A DNA stretch of 5,785 nt from MGNI01 sp964353875. Its GTDB lineage: Bacteria; Chloroflexota; Anaerolineae; Anaerolineales; E44-bin32. Of this stretch, positions 1 through 5,553 are shown piece by piece (position 1 is the stretch's first letter; every line of letters starts with the position of its first letter). The DNA lies in NCBI GenBank assembly GCA_964353875.1, contig CAYGXU010000156.1, positions 1 to 5,785 of the forward strand, written 5' to 3'. The position numbers and the translations under genes were made by a program. The notes beneath the pieces are model-generated. The model was not told the DNA's origin. It saw only the letters and a program-made list of their open reading frames with translations, and did not search any database.

Positions 1-225
1 ACACGCGATCTGTCCATCGGTCAAATAGCCCACAAGGCATGGATCTCAGCGGACGAAGTTCGAACGAAAGCCACGGCGGTGACCGCCTTTTTCACAATAA
101 TCGGTGCAATTCCTCGAACCCAAGTGGTATTCATGGTTGATCGCCCTTTCATTTATGTAATTCGCCATAGGCCGACAGGGTCCATTCTATTCATGGGCCG
201 AGTCATGAATCCCATTCTTCCATAG
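1..225 (+). CDS. Serpin (serine protease inhibitor family), C-terminal 74 residues, truncated by window edge
   Basis: The frame starting at base 1 is open to a TAG at 223-225. The fragment carries the conserved serpin end: 'IAHKAWISADE' (the strand before the reactive-centre loop), a hinge 'EVRTKATAVT', a loop ending in 'VVFMVDRPF', and the closing strands 'YVIRHRPTGSILFMGRVMNP'. Serpins are suicide inhibitors: a protease cuts the reactive-centre loop, the loop inserts into sheet A, and the protease is trapped. From the hinge Glu to the 'RPF' Phe I count 32 residues, the length I recall for antithrombin. That alignment puts the P1-P1' bond at Gly-Ala in 'TIIGAIPR', an inference only. The P14-P8 stretch is mostly small residues (T-K-A-T-A-V-T), which suits an inhibitory serpin, but P15 is Arg instead of the usual Gly. 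The N-terminal part, and any signal peptide, lies outside the window. Family call is confident; protease target is unknown. Confidence 0.93.
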   Translation, partial: TRDLSIGQIAHKAWISADEVRTKATAVTAFFTIIGAIPRTQVVFMVDRPFIYVIRHRPTGSILFMGRVMNPILP

Positions 226-250
226 GGGCTGGAGTTATTTCGTCATATCC

Positions 251-259
251 TGGTATGAT
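251..259 (+). promoter_or_regulatory. Possible extended -10 promoter for the DUF89 gene
   Basis: TGGTATGAT fits the extended -10 pattern TGnTATnAT (-10 hexamer TATGAT at 254-259) and lies about 64 bases before the ATG at 323. No convincing -35 element stands 16-18 bases upstream, which extended -10 promoters can tolerate. The 97-bp gap between the serpin stop and the ATG shows no clear intrinsic terminator, so read-through from the serpin gene is also possible. Confidence 0.3.
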
Positions 260-322
260 TGCTCGGGAAAATCGGTTCCATTTGCTCTGAGAGACATTTG
301 TGATCAGCTCTACGCCAATCCT

Positions 323-1543
323 ATGAATCCATCCCTGCGGCCTGTGCCTGACTTTCTGAGGGGCAAAGAGATCGGCTCCTTTGCCCATGACACCATCGTG
401 CGCCGCCTGCCCAGCATTGCACGCCGGACCCTGGCGGAGAATTCATTTCCTCTTTCTGTCGCGCATGCCTTTGAGCAGTTGATCAGTGAAATCCCTCACG
501 CACCCATACGTCCGTTGGAGGACCCAGATGCTCCGGATGCGCAGGCCTGGGAGAGCTATGTCGCTCCCCACCTGGGGATGGACTGGTTGGAGATCCCCTG
601 GCTCTTTGCCGAGTTTTATTTTTTCCGTCGGATTTTGGAGGCAACAGGATACTTTCGTCCTCAGCATCCATGTCATGGATTGGATCCTTACTTTCTACAA
701 AAGCGAACCGGCCTGGAGACCTCACGCGAGGCGGTGCGGGTCCTGAGCATTCAACTTACCCATATGATTGAAGGGGCAATCCCAGCGCGCGAGGCTTTAA
801 AGAGGATGCTGCTGGTCAGTCTTTTAGGGAATCGAGCCGATTATAGCTTGTGGCCGGCTGGTGAGGACGAGCGCAGATTGAACGATCCGGAAAAGGATGA
901 TCCTAACCGCATCATTGTCAATGACACGTCTGCCCTGATTGATTACCTGTTGGAATTGCAGGAGGCACATATCCATATCCTCCTGGATAACGCCGGTTTT
1001 GAGCTTGTGAGCGACTTATGCGCCATCGATTATTTTCTCAGCAGCGGACTGGCGGGCAGCATCTGTTTTCATGTCAAAGCCTATCCCATCTATGTTTCCG
1101 ATGCCATGCTGAAGGATGTGGAGGAGACGATAGCCTTCCTGGCGAGTGACACGGATCCGAGTGTGCAGGCGATTGCCAAGCGGCTGAGGGATCACATCAG
1201 CCATGGTCGATTGGAAGGGCGGGCAGAGCCTTTCTGGAACTCTCCGCTCGAAATGTGGGAGATGCCCGAATTGATTGCAGAGCAATTGGCCCAATCCCAC
1301 CTGGTGATCAGCAAAGGGGATGCCAACTATCGGCGCTTAGTGGGAGATCGCCATTGGCCGGAAATCACACCCTTTGCGGAGATCCTCAGCTATTTTCCCG
1401 TGCCCTTGGTCGCATTACGAACCTTTAAATCCGAGGTCCACTGTGGCATGAAGCCGGGGCAAGCGCCGGCATTGGATGGCGAAGATTCCCATTGGCGCAC
1501 CAATGGCGAGCGCGGGGTGATTCAATTCTATCGACCAGAATGA
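323..1543 (+). CDS. DUF89 / ARMT1-like damage-control phosphatase (subfamily III)
   Basis: This 406-aa protein belongs to the metal-dependent DUF89 family, whose members hydrolyse phosphate from damaged or excess phosphometabolites (sugar phosphates in subfamily III); human ARMT1 and yeast YMR027W are the named relatives. Visible motifs in order: N-terminal helical part with 'GSFAHDTIVRRLP' (18-30); 'EFYFFRRILEATGY' (97-110); 'LLGNRADYS' (167-175); 'LDNAGFEL' (221-228), giving expected metal ligands Asp222 and Asn223; 'HVKAYPIYVSD' (250-260) with Asp260 as the likely third ligand; 'ISKGDANYRRLVGD' (329-342); and 'LRTFKSEV' (365-372), the RTxK motif of subfamily III, with Lys369 expected to bind substrate phosphate. 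Length is normal and no catalytic motif is missing. The frame is open upstream as far as the serpin stop but offers no other ATG, GTG or TTG, so ATG 323 is the start; it has no clear Shine-Dalgarno. Its in vivo substrate cannot be read from the sequence. No signal peptide is seen, so cytoplasmic. Confidence 0.93.
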   Translation: MNPSLRPVPDFLRGKEIGSFAHDTIVRRLPSIARRTLAENSFPLSVAHAFEQLISEIPHAPIRPLEDPDAPDAQAWESYVAPHLGMDWLEIPWLFAEFYFFRRILEATGYFRPQHPCHGLDPYFLQKRTGLETSREAVRVLSIQLTHMIEGAIPAREALKRMLLVSLLGNRADYSLWPAGEDERRLNDPEKDDPNRIIVNDTSALIDYLLELQEAHIHILLDNAGFELVSDLCAIDYFLSSGLAGSICFHVKAYPIYVSDAMLKDVEETIAFLASDTDPSVQAIAKRLRDHISHGRLEGRAEPFWNSPLEMWEMPELIAEQLAQSHLVISKGDANYRRLVGDRHWPEITPFAEILSYFPVPLVALRTFKSEVHCGMKPGQAPALDGEDSHWRTNGERGVIQFYRPE

Positions 1544-1599
1544 AAATGGGAATGTGAAACGGGCGCTGAGGAAGTTGCCCGATCCTGCTTGAATTCATG

Positions 1600-1628
1600 A
1601 AAAAGCAATCGGCTGCGCATAGCCAATT
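1600..1628 (-). terminator. Intrinsic terminator of the radical SAM operon
   Basis: Read on the minus strand: AATTGGCT, loop ATGCGC, AGCCGATT, then GC and five T. That is an 8-bp stem with one G-U wobble, a 6-base loop and a U run. It lies about 60-90 bases past the radical SAM stop codon (1691-1693), in the convergent gap between the two coding directions. On the plus strand the T-tail is poor, so it is a weaker candidate for ending the DUF89 transcript. Confidence 0.65.
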
Positions 1629-1656
1629 CTTGCATGAGCGAAGGGGAATGATGGCT

Positions 1657-1681
1657 CACCCAAGCCCATAAACTTGGGGTG
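1657..1681. repeat. Short inverted repeat (hairpin) just after the radical SAM stop
   Basis: CACCCAAG (1657-1664) pairs with CTTGGGGTG (1673-1681) around the loop CCCATAAA, with one bulged base. It lies 10 bases beyond the minus-strand stop and has no U run on either side. It could be a 3'-end stabilising hairpin or chance. Confidence 0.3.
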
Positions 1682-1690
1682 CTCCCGGCC

Positions 1691-2755
1691 TCAGGGAGTA
1701 TTGTGAAGCGGTCTGGCGTTGTGTCGGTTGAGATGGAGAAAGGGCTCCTCATCGGTGAGAGCGCCGTAACAAACTTGAGCAGCCGCTTTGCACCCACCCT
1801 GGCATGTGTCTCGAAGTTTGCAGGAGTCACAAAAATCGGGGACGGCCTGCATGAAAGGAATCAGTCGCTCCTCTGCGATCAGGTCAGCAAAGGTTTCATC
1901 CAACAGATTACCGAGAACAGTCGTGGTGTGGTTGCACGGACGCAAATTACCCAATGGATCGAGGGTGTAATAGGCGCGTTCGGTCCCCGCTGCGCAGTAG
2001 CCGAAACGCAGATTAGGGTAAGCTTCCAGGTCGATCAGGCAAGGCTGAATGGGGATGGAGCAGGAGATGGGAAAGCTGAATTCCGCAGAGGCAGCGTTGG
2101 CGATCTGCAGCGCTTCTCGGATTTGGTCCGCCGAGGGCAAAAGCTCCATAAGATGCGATCTTCCACGCCCTCCAGGGTTGAAACGGTTGAACATCATCCC
2201 GCGCGAACCGAAGGCGAAGGTTAGTCTGATCGTATGATACAAATCGGGCAGGTTGAGCTTGGTGGCGACAAAAACAGCGACGAATTGCCCCTGGTGGTAA
2301 CGGATATGCGCCATGGCGGCCAGGACAGCATCGAAGGCCCCAGGGCAGCCGGAGAGGTGGTCATGTACCTCCCGCTGGTGACTAAGGAGCGGTAATTCAA
2401 ACAGCCCCGCCCCACGATCGAGCAGGTCCAGAACGGTGGGCTCGTTGAGCAGATGACCGTTGCTGATGATGGTGCTCATCACATTCCGTTCATGAAGCAG
2501 GTCGAGGACTTGGGGCAAATCTTCACGCAAGAGCGGCTCGCCGCCGGTGAGGGTGACATAGTGGCAATGGGTTTCATCCAGGGCTTTGTTCAGCAAGGCG
2601 AGGGTTTGGGGGGTATCGAGTTGTCCCCGGGGATAGGGGGAGGGGTGGCCTTCCGCGTCCGGATTCCAAATATTGTAGCAGTGACGGCAGGTGTGGTTGC
2701 ATCCCTGCGTGACTTCGAAGATGAGCGTTTTCAGGTGAGGACGGGTGTCGGTCAT
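1691..2755 (-). CDS. Radical SAM/SPASM domain protein, putative protein/peptide-modifying enzyme
   Basis: This is a 354-aa iron-sulfur enzyme. The radical SAM core has CNHTCRHC (Cys19, Cys23, Cys26; CxxxCxxC), which holds the [4Fe-4S] cluster that cleaves S-adenosylmethionine, and 'TLTGGEPLLRED' (68-79) with the SAM-binding GGEP. The C-terminus is a textbook SPASM domain: Cys254-X14-Gly269-X4-Cys274, then Cys309-X2-Cys312-X5-Cys318-X3-Cys322 and Cys329, predicting two auxiliary [4Fe-4S] clusters. Known SPASM enzymes (anSME, PqqE, MftC, sactisynthases) mostly modify proteins or ribosomal peptides, but these motifs do not fix the reaction. No extra N-terminal RRE domain is visible, as the core starts within about 10 residues. 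ATG 2755 overlaps the stop of the upstream 88-aa gene (ATGA), and an AAAGGGA sequence stands 5 bases before the ATG, so translational coupling is expected. It is the last gene of the minus-strand unit. Inferred role: maturase for the neighbouring Tat-leader proteins. Cytoplasmic. Confidence 0.9.
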   Translation of the reverse strand: MTDTRPHLKTLIFEVTQGCNHTCRHCYNIWNPDAEGHPSPYPRGQLDTPQTLALLNKALDETHCHYVTLTGGEPLLREDLPQVLDLLHERNVMSTIISNGHLLNEPTVLDLLDRGAGLFELPLLSHQREVHDHLSGCPGAFDAVLAAMAHIRYHQGQFVAVFVATKLNLPDLYHTIRLTFAFGSRGMMFNRFNPGGRGRSHLMELLPSADQIREALQIANAASAEFSFPISCSIPIQPCLIDLEAYPNLRFGYCAAGTERAYYTLDPLGNLRPCNHTTTVLGNLLDETFADLIAEERLIPFMQAVPDFCDSCKLRDTCQGGCKAAAQVCYGALTDEEPFLHLNRHNARPLHNTP

Positions 2756-3018
2756 GGAGTCCCTTTAAAGAGAAGATCGACAAGGAAACGAGTTGCTTCG
2801 ATCGCTTCTGGGGTGATGTCATAATCACGCAAACGTTCTTGTCCAATTGTCTGCTGCCAGGCGTTTAGATTTACTAATCTCTTGACGATCTCGAGTTCAC
2901 TTGCGATGCTTGTCCGTACCCTTTCGAGTGTTATAGGCTCAATCTGAGTATGAAATTCTAGCAGAATCTCTTCTTGTTGGATAAACCTATCAATTCCTGG
3001 ATGTTTTGGCTTTTTCAT
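2752..3018 (-). CDS. Small protein equal to the detached C-terminal domain of the Tat-leader family
   Basis: This 88-aa protein is of no known family, but it aligns over nearly its whole length with the last third of the 216- and 218-aa proteins in this window. Shared positions include a 'QQ..(I/V/L)L' start near residue 14, a middle helix 'LERVRTSIASE' (compare 'LEEIRTAIAYD' in the 218-aa protein), and the end 'ITPEAIEATRFLVDLL' (compare 'ITPETMEAARFLVELL'). It has no cysteine, signal peptide or membrane segment, so as written it would stay in the cytoplasm. I prefer ATG 3018 (MKKPKHPG...) with GGGTGG 9 bases upstream; a TTG at 3024 in the same frame is possible but too close to that Shine-Dalgarno. 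It starts 68 bases after the stop of the 189-aa gene, in another frame, and its stop overlaps the radical SAM start. It may be a working separate subunit of the 189-aa protein or the tail of a broken gene. Confidence 0.75.
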   Translation of the reverse strand: MKKPKHPGIDRFIQQEEILLEFHTQIEPITLERVRTSIASELEIVKRLVNLNAWQQTIGQERLRDYDITPEAIEATRFLVDLLFKGTP

Positions 3019-3086
3019 CTTCAATATCCACCCGTTCTGCGGAGCGATGCTAAGGTCCTCTATAAATATCTGACCCGATTAAGCTG

Positions 3087-3656
3087 CTAGTCATAGCAGG
3101 TAACAGGTACGCTGCTTAAGAACACATGGTTGGTGGCTTCGTGGAAGGCCACCTCTAATTCCTGAGCAGTTGCCTCGCTCATCGCACCGGAAGCCATTAG
3201 CTCGTTTAATGCGGAACGATAGCCGTCATCAAGCAGATCTCGCGCCCATTTACCTCGCTCATAGTCTCCTTTCGATTGATCTTCAAGCCATTCGAGGTGC
3301 AACCAACATTCGCGGACGCGGGCTTCAGCAGAGTAAGACGGGTCATTGAAGGGAAAGTGAGTCTCATCGGGAGTTTGGCTCGGCGAAGGCGCTTCGGCAG
3401 TGGAGGTTGCTTCTTGAGTAGCTCTATTTAATTCTGTTTCAGATGGTGACAATGTCTGATCGCTCGTGGGACGGGTTGTAGGTGTATGGTGTATATCCAC
3501 TTTAATAGAGGAGGTTGGCCATATAGTTGGTTCAGAAGGAGCTTTAGTACTGACCTGGGGGCTTCCCTGGTCATGTAAAGGGGTGCAACGAGCCAGGATG
3601 ATGGAAGTAATGCTGATGCCAACACTCTTCATAAAATCGCGTCGTGTAACTGCCAT
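3087..3656 (-). CDS. Tat-leader protein, family member 3 (N-terminal domain only, long Ser/Thr/Pro linker)
   Basis: This 189-aa protein begins with a twin-arginine leader, 'TRRDFMKSVGIS', followed by a hydrophobic stretch to Cys24 (LARC). Residues 28-110 are rich in Ser, Thr, Pro and Glu with no evident fold, as in a wall or surface spacer. A helical domain follows from 'RECWLHLEWL' (Cys117) to a C-terminal 'VTCYD' (Cys187). The CWL-to-CY spacing is 70 residues, as in the 216-aa paralogue (71 in the 218-aa one), but here a TAG follows the CYD directly, so the second domain is absent; its equivalent is the next gene downstream. ATG 3656 has a strong Shine-Dalgarno, GGAGGG, 5 bases upstream. 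Export by Tat as a folded protein is predicted. The Cys24 context has Arg at -1, so it is not a standard lipobox. Function unknown; the placement upstream of the radical SAM gene suggests it is a substrate or partner. Confidence 0.82.
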   Translation of the reverse strand: MAVTRRDFMKSVGISITSIILARCTPLHDQGSPQVSTKAPSEPTIWPTSSIKVDIHHTPTTRPTSDQTLSPSETELNRATQEATSTAEAPSPSQTPDETHFPFNDPSYSAEARVRECWLHLEWLEDQSKGDYERGKWARDLLDDGYRSALNELMASGAMSEATAQELEVAFHEATNHVFLSSVPVTCYD

Positions 3657-3673
3657 ATTATCCCTCCATAAGA

Positions 3674-3702
3674 ATTAGTATGAGTTTCATTGAACCAGGC
3701 AA
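3674..3702 (-). promoter_or_regulatory. Possible sigma-70-type promoter for the 189-aa / 88-aa / radical SAM unit
   Basis: On the minus strand TTGCCT (3697-3702) and ACTAAT (3674-3679) are separated by exactly 17 bases; each matches its consensus hexamer at 4 of 6 positions. The -10 ends 17 bases before the ATG at 3656, leaving a very short leader that includes the GGAGGG Shine-Dalgarno. A terminator-like hairpin lies further upstream, which makes a separate promoter here reasonable. Confidence 0.33.
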
Positions 3703-3757
3703 CGGAGTTGCATGCCGCTGGGTATGCTAGAGGTAGGAACTCTCGTCGCCTTACTAA

Positions 3758-3982
3758 GAGACAATTCGCACGATCTGCGATCAAACGTGGGCAGACGACT
3801 ATATCGCTTCCGAGGGCAGGCAAACCTGCTACGAAATTAGATTGCGTCATCCGCTGTTTTTCTTCTATCATCCCGAACACCCGGCTTATTTAACGATTAC
3901 CTTTTCATTATATGGTGATCGTAGCTTTCACCGATTAGTACCCCAATCCTATTTGGGGGGAATTGTCACCAAACAAAAATGA
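3758..3982 (+). pseudogene. Possible coding relic on the opposite strand, unidentified
   Basis: A plus-strand frame is open from just after a TAA (3755-3757) to a TGA (3980-3982), 74 codons with no ATG, GTG or TTG near its beginning. The predicted residues look protein-like, not random: 'GRQTCYEIRLRHPLFFFYHP' followed by 'EHPAYLTITFSLYGDRS' and 'LVPQSYLGGI', with alternating hydrophobic positions like beta strands. I do not recognise a family. The lack of a start and the stops just upstream suggest the tail of a gene whose front was lost or frameshifted. It faces against the surrounding operon. Chance open frame is a real alternative. Confidence 0.25.
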
Positions 3983-4023
3983 TCCCGTAACAGGATGGAA
4001 ACAATTGTCGATAAAATATTTAA

Positions 4024-4140
4024 GACTCACCTGAAAAAAAGCCACCCAGTCAAGATGAGTCGACATCAGTGGGGGTGTGGATTTCGTCCGCCCACATATG
4101 CCTCCCCCTATTCCCTTGAAGGCTGTTTTTCAGGGGAGTC
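4024..4140. repeat. Imperfect 20-bp inverted repeat around a 77-bp core
   Basis: GACTCACCTGAAAAAAAGCC (4024-4043) and the reverse complement of 4121-4140 (GACTCCCCTGAAAAACAGCC) agree at 18 of 20 positions. The similarity stops at both arm ends. The core contains the terminator-like hairpin. It may be a small mobile or palindromic element remnant, or a structured 3' region of the upstream transcript. Confidence 0.5.
4034..4080 (-). terminator. Probable terminator after the 218-aa gene
   Basis: On the minus strand CCACACC... pairs imperfectly with ...GGGTGG (CCAC-GTGG plus CC-GG past a one-base bulge), with an inner GATG/CATC stem, followed at once by C and seven T (4034-4040). It lies about 130 bases past the stop of the 218-aa gene. 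The stem is interrupted, so termination may be partial; the seven-T run is the strongest element. Confidence 0.4.
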
Positions 4141-4213
4141 ATCTATGAGACGGCAATGGAACAGCCTATGGGTTTCATAAGGGAGCTGGTATAGATCTGA
4201 GCAAGTATCACGC

Positions 4214-4870
4214 TTAGTCGCTGAGGAGGATGTCGACAAGGAGTTGAGCCGCCTCTAGTGCTTCTGGCATGATGTCCATCTCTCCTGCCTTGAATTGTTC
4301 ATCTAATTCCATCCCAGCTCTTGGGCTAAATGCAAGTTCGAAATAAGTGATATCGTAGGCGATCGCAGTACGGATCTCTTCGAGTACAACGGGATCGATA
4401 TCATCTGAAAATTCTTGCAACACATCAGCTTGTTGAAGGAGATCGTCGCGAGCGAAAAAGAGGGTAGTCTCCATTGATTCATAACACATTATGAACGTCG
4501 AATAAATTCCCTCGATATGATTGGCAGCATGTTTGAAGACGTCCTGCATCTGCTGTGCAACTTTCATATCAAGATCACCCGAATTGACCATGATAAGAAG
4601 AGCAGCTTGATGCTGGTTTACAAGCTTACTCCAAACTTCCCCGGCATGCTCCCCGTCCTCATGGGCTTTCTTTGCTAACAAATCGAGGTTGAGCCAGCAT
4701 TCACGTATGAGGTCTTCCGGCGGAAGGGGGGTCGCCTCTGGAGTGTTTGATGGAATGGCAATCACCTCAGAAGTATCAGTTTCACCATGGAATGGAGCAC
4801 AGCGAGTGATCATGATGGCGGCGAGGGAGATCCCCAAGCTCTTAATAAAATCACGACGGGATGTTTTCAC
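4214..4870 (-). CDS. Tat-leader helical protein, family member 2 (two domains)
   Basis: This 218-aa protein is of unknown family and homologous to the 216-, 189- and 88-aa products here. It starts with a twin-arginine leader 'SRRDFIKSLGIS', a hydrophobic stretch and Cys24 (ITRC). A roughly 30-residue Pro/Thr/Ser/Glu linker leads to domain 1, from 'RECWLNLDLL' (Cys58) to 'IMCYE' (Cys129), 71 residues apart; domain 2 contains 'LLQQADVLQEF', 'LEEIRTAIAYD' and ends 'IMPEALEAAQLLVDILL'. It has only these three cysteines. The start is GTG 4868-4870, fixed by a GGGAGGT Shine-Dalgarno 8 bases upstream and by the leader aligning residue for residue with its paralogues. It is 24 bp downstream of the 216-aa gene and so almost certainly co-transcribed. 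Tat export after cytoplasmic folding is predicted; anchoring at Cys24 is uncertain because Arg precedes it. Confidence 0.85.
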   Translation of the reverse strand: MKTSRRDFIKSLGISLAAIMITRCAPFHGETDTSEVIAIPSNTPEATPLPPEDLIRECWLNLDLLAKKAHEDGEHAGEVWSKLVNQHQAALLIMVNSGDLDMKVAQQMQDVFKHAANHIEGIYSTFIMCYESMETTLFFARDDLLQQADVLQEFSDDIDPVVLEEIRTAIAYDITYFELAFSPRAGMELDEQFKAGEMDIMPEALEAAQLLVDILLSD

Positions 4871-4878
4871 TTGTCTCT

Positions 4879-4885
4879 ACCTCCC
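4879..4885 (-). promoter_or_regulatory. Shine-Dalgarno that fixes the GTG start of the 218-aa gene
   Basis: The minus-strand GGGAGGT lies in the 24-bp gap between the 216- and 218-aa genes, 8 bases before GTG 4870. It explains initiation at a GTG in a gene whose paralogues both use ATG. Confidence 0.7.
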
Positions 4886-4894
4886 TTAAGATCA

Positions 4895-5545
4895 TCACTC
4901 ATCCTCAATCAACAACTCGACCAAGAAACGTGCTGCTTCCATGGTTTCAGGCGTGATCTCTAATTCAAGCTCGTCGAAGGAGGGGTAATTCAGTGTATTG
5001 CCAGCAGCTTCCATCAGTTTTTCATAAAGGGCTTCGAGGTCATCATTGGGTATATTCAAAAAGGTGATATCCCGCTCAATTGCTGATTGCGCCTGCGCGA
5101 GGGTGGCTGGATCAAGATCACTCTGACGAGCGATTTCATCCAGGAGATCCACCTGTTGAGCCAATTGATCACTGCTCGTAGGGGTATAGTCTGGTCCGAA
5201 TGAAGGCTCATAACAGGTGATGGGGGCATTGGCGCGCCAGGCATGATAGGCGGCAGCTTCGAAAGCGACCTGCAGTTGGTCGGCCACTTCGGTTTTGAGA
5301 TCTCCATTAACGACTAGCTCATCCAACGCAGCGCGATGATCATTGATCAGGTCTTGGCGTGCTTTCTCGCTCTGGTCAATATCCCCTTGCGCTTGTTGTG
5401 CTAACCAATCGAACTTCAACCAGCAATTGCGCAGTCGGTCACTGACCGAATCTCCGTTGCTTCCTGTAGGAACGCACCGAACCATCAACATCGAAGCGAG
5501 GGCGATCCCCAAACTTTTCATAAAATCTCGCCGTGAGGCAGGCAT
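4895..5545 (-). CDS. Tat-leader helical protein, family member 1 (two domains)
   Basis: This 216-aa protein is the shortest-linker member of the family. It has a twin-arginine leader 'SRRDFMKSLGIA', a hydrophobic run and Cys24 (VRC), then only about 16 residues before domain 1, which runs from 'RNCWLKFDWL' (Cys41) to 'ITCYE' (Cys111), 70 residues apart. Domain 2 has 'QLAQQVDLLDEI', 'AQAQSAIERDITFL' and a C-terminal 'ITPETMEAARFLVELL'; it carries an insertion of roughly 10 residues before that last helix compared with the 218-aa protein. There are three cysteines in total. Both domains look entirely helical, rich in Ala, Gln, Glu and Asp. ATG 5545 has an AGGAG Shine-Dalgarno 8 bases upstream. 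It is the first gene of the minus-strand cluster. The function is not recognised; a Tat-exported, possibly disulfide-bonded or radical-SAM-modified protein is the inference. Confidence 0.85.
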   Translation of the reverse strand: MPASRRDFMKSLGIALASMLMVRCVPTGSNGDSVSDRLRNCWLKFDWLAQQAQGDIDQSEKARQDLINDHRAALDELVVNGDLKTEVADQLQVAFEAAAYHAWRANAPITCYEPSFGPDYTPTSSDQLAQQVDLLDEIARQSDLDPATLAQAQSAIERDITFLNIPNDDLEALYEKLMEAAGNTLNYPSFDELELEITPETMEAARFLVELLIEDE

Positions 5546-5553
5546 GGCACGAT

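Larger units (their letters stand above)
3657..4213. other. 557-bp gap between family members 2 and 3
   Basis: No convincing intact gene is seen. In order, the gap holds the putative promoter of the downstream unit (3674-3702), a possible plus-strand gene relic (3758-3982), a perfect 6-bp inverted repeat CCCCAA/TTGGGG (3941-3958), an imperfect 20-bp inverted repeat (4024-4043 with 4121-4140) and a terminator-like hairpin inside it. Short open frames of about 60-80 codons exist on both strands but lack Shine-Dalgarno sequences and show no resemblance to the neighbouring family, so I do not call them. The abrupt widening from 24 bp between members 1 and 2 to 557 bp here suggests an insertion or decay event. 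Confidence 0.6.

Noticed and set aside
1560..1581. CGGGC/GCCCG hairpin just after the DUF89 stop as a plus-strand terminator
   Set aside because: Only a 5-bp stem with a 12-base loop and no U run.
1679..2224. 181-codon plus-strand open frame
   Set aside because: It lies antisense to the radical SAM gene, whose CxxxCxxC and full SPASM motifs prove the minus frame. No Shine-Dalgarno or recognisable motif.
2453..2824. 123-codon plus-strand open frame
   Set aside because: Antisense to the radical SAM N-terminus and to the 88-aa gene, both supported by motifs or paralogy.
3020..3090. Stop-codon read-through or programmed frameshift joining the 189- and 88-aa products
   Set aside because: The 189-aa frame meets several stops in the spacer, and the 88-aa frame has stops just upstream as well; no slippery sequence or single-stop context is seen.
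3827..3838. TCYE encoded in the plus-strand relic, like the conserved CYE of the Tat-leader family
   Set aside because: Four residues on the opposite strand with no other similarity; treated as coincidence.
3629..3880. 83-codon minus-strand open frame upstream of the 189-aa gene
   Set aside because: It overlaps the start of the 189-aa gene, lacks resemblance to the family, and would cover the good Shine-Dalgarno of that gene.
3995..4180. 61-codon plus-strand open frame in the gap
   Set aside because: No usable ribosome binding site, and it runs through the inverted repeat and hairpin, which explain the sequence better.
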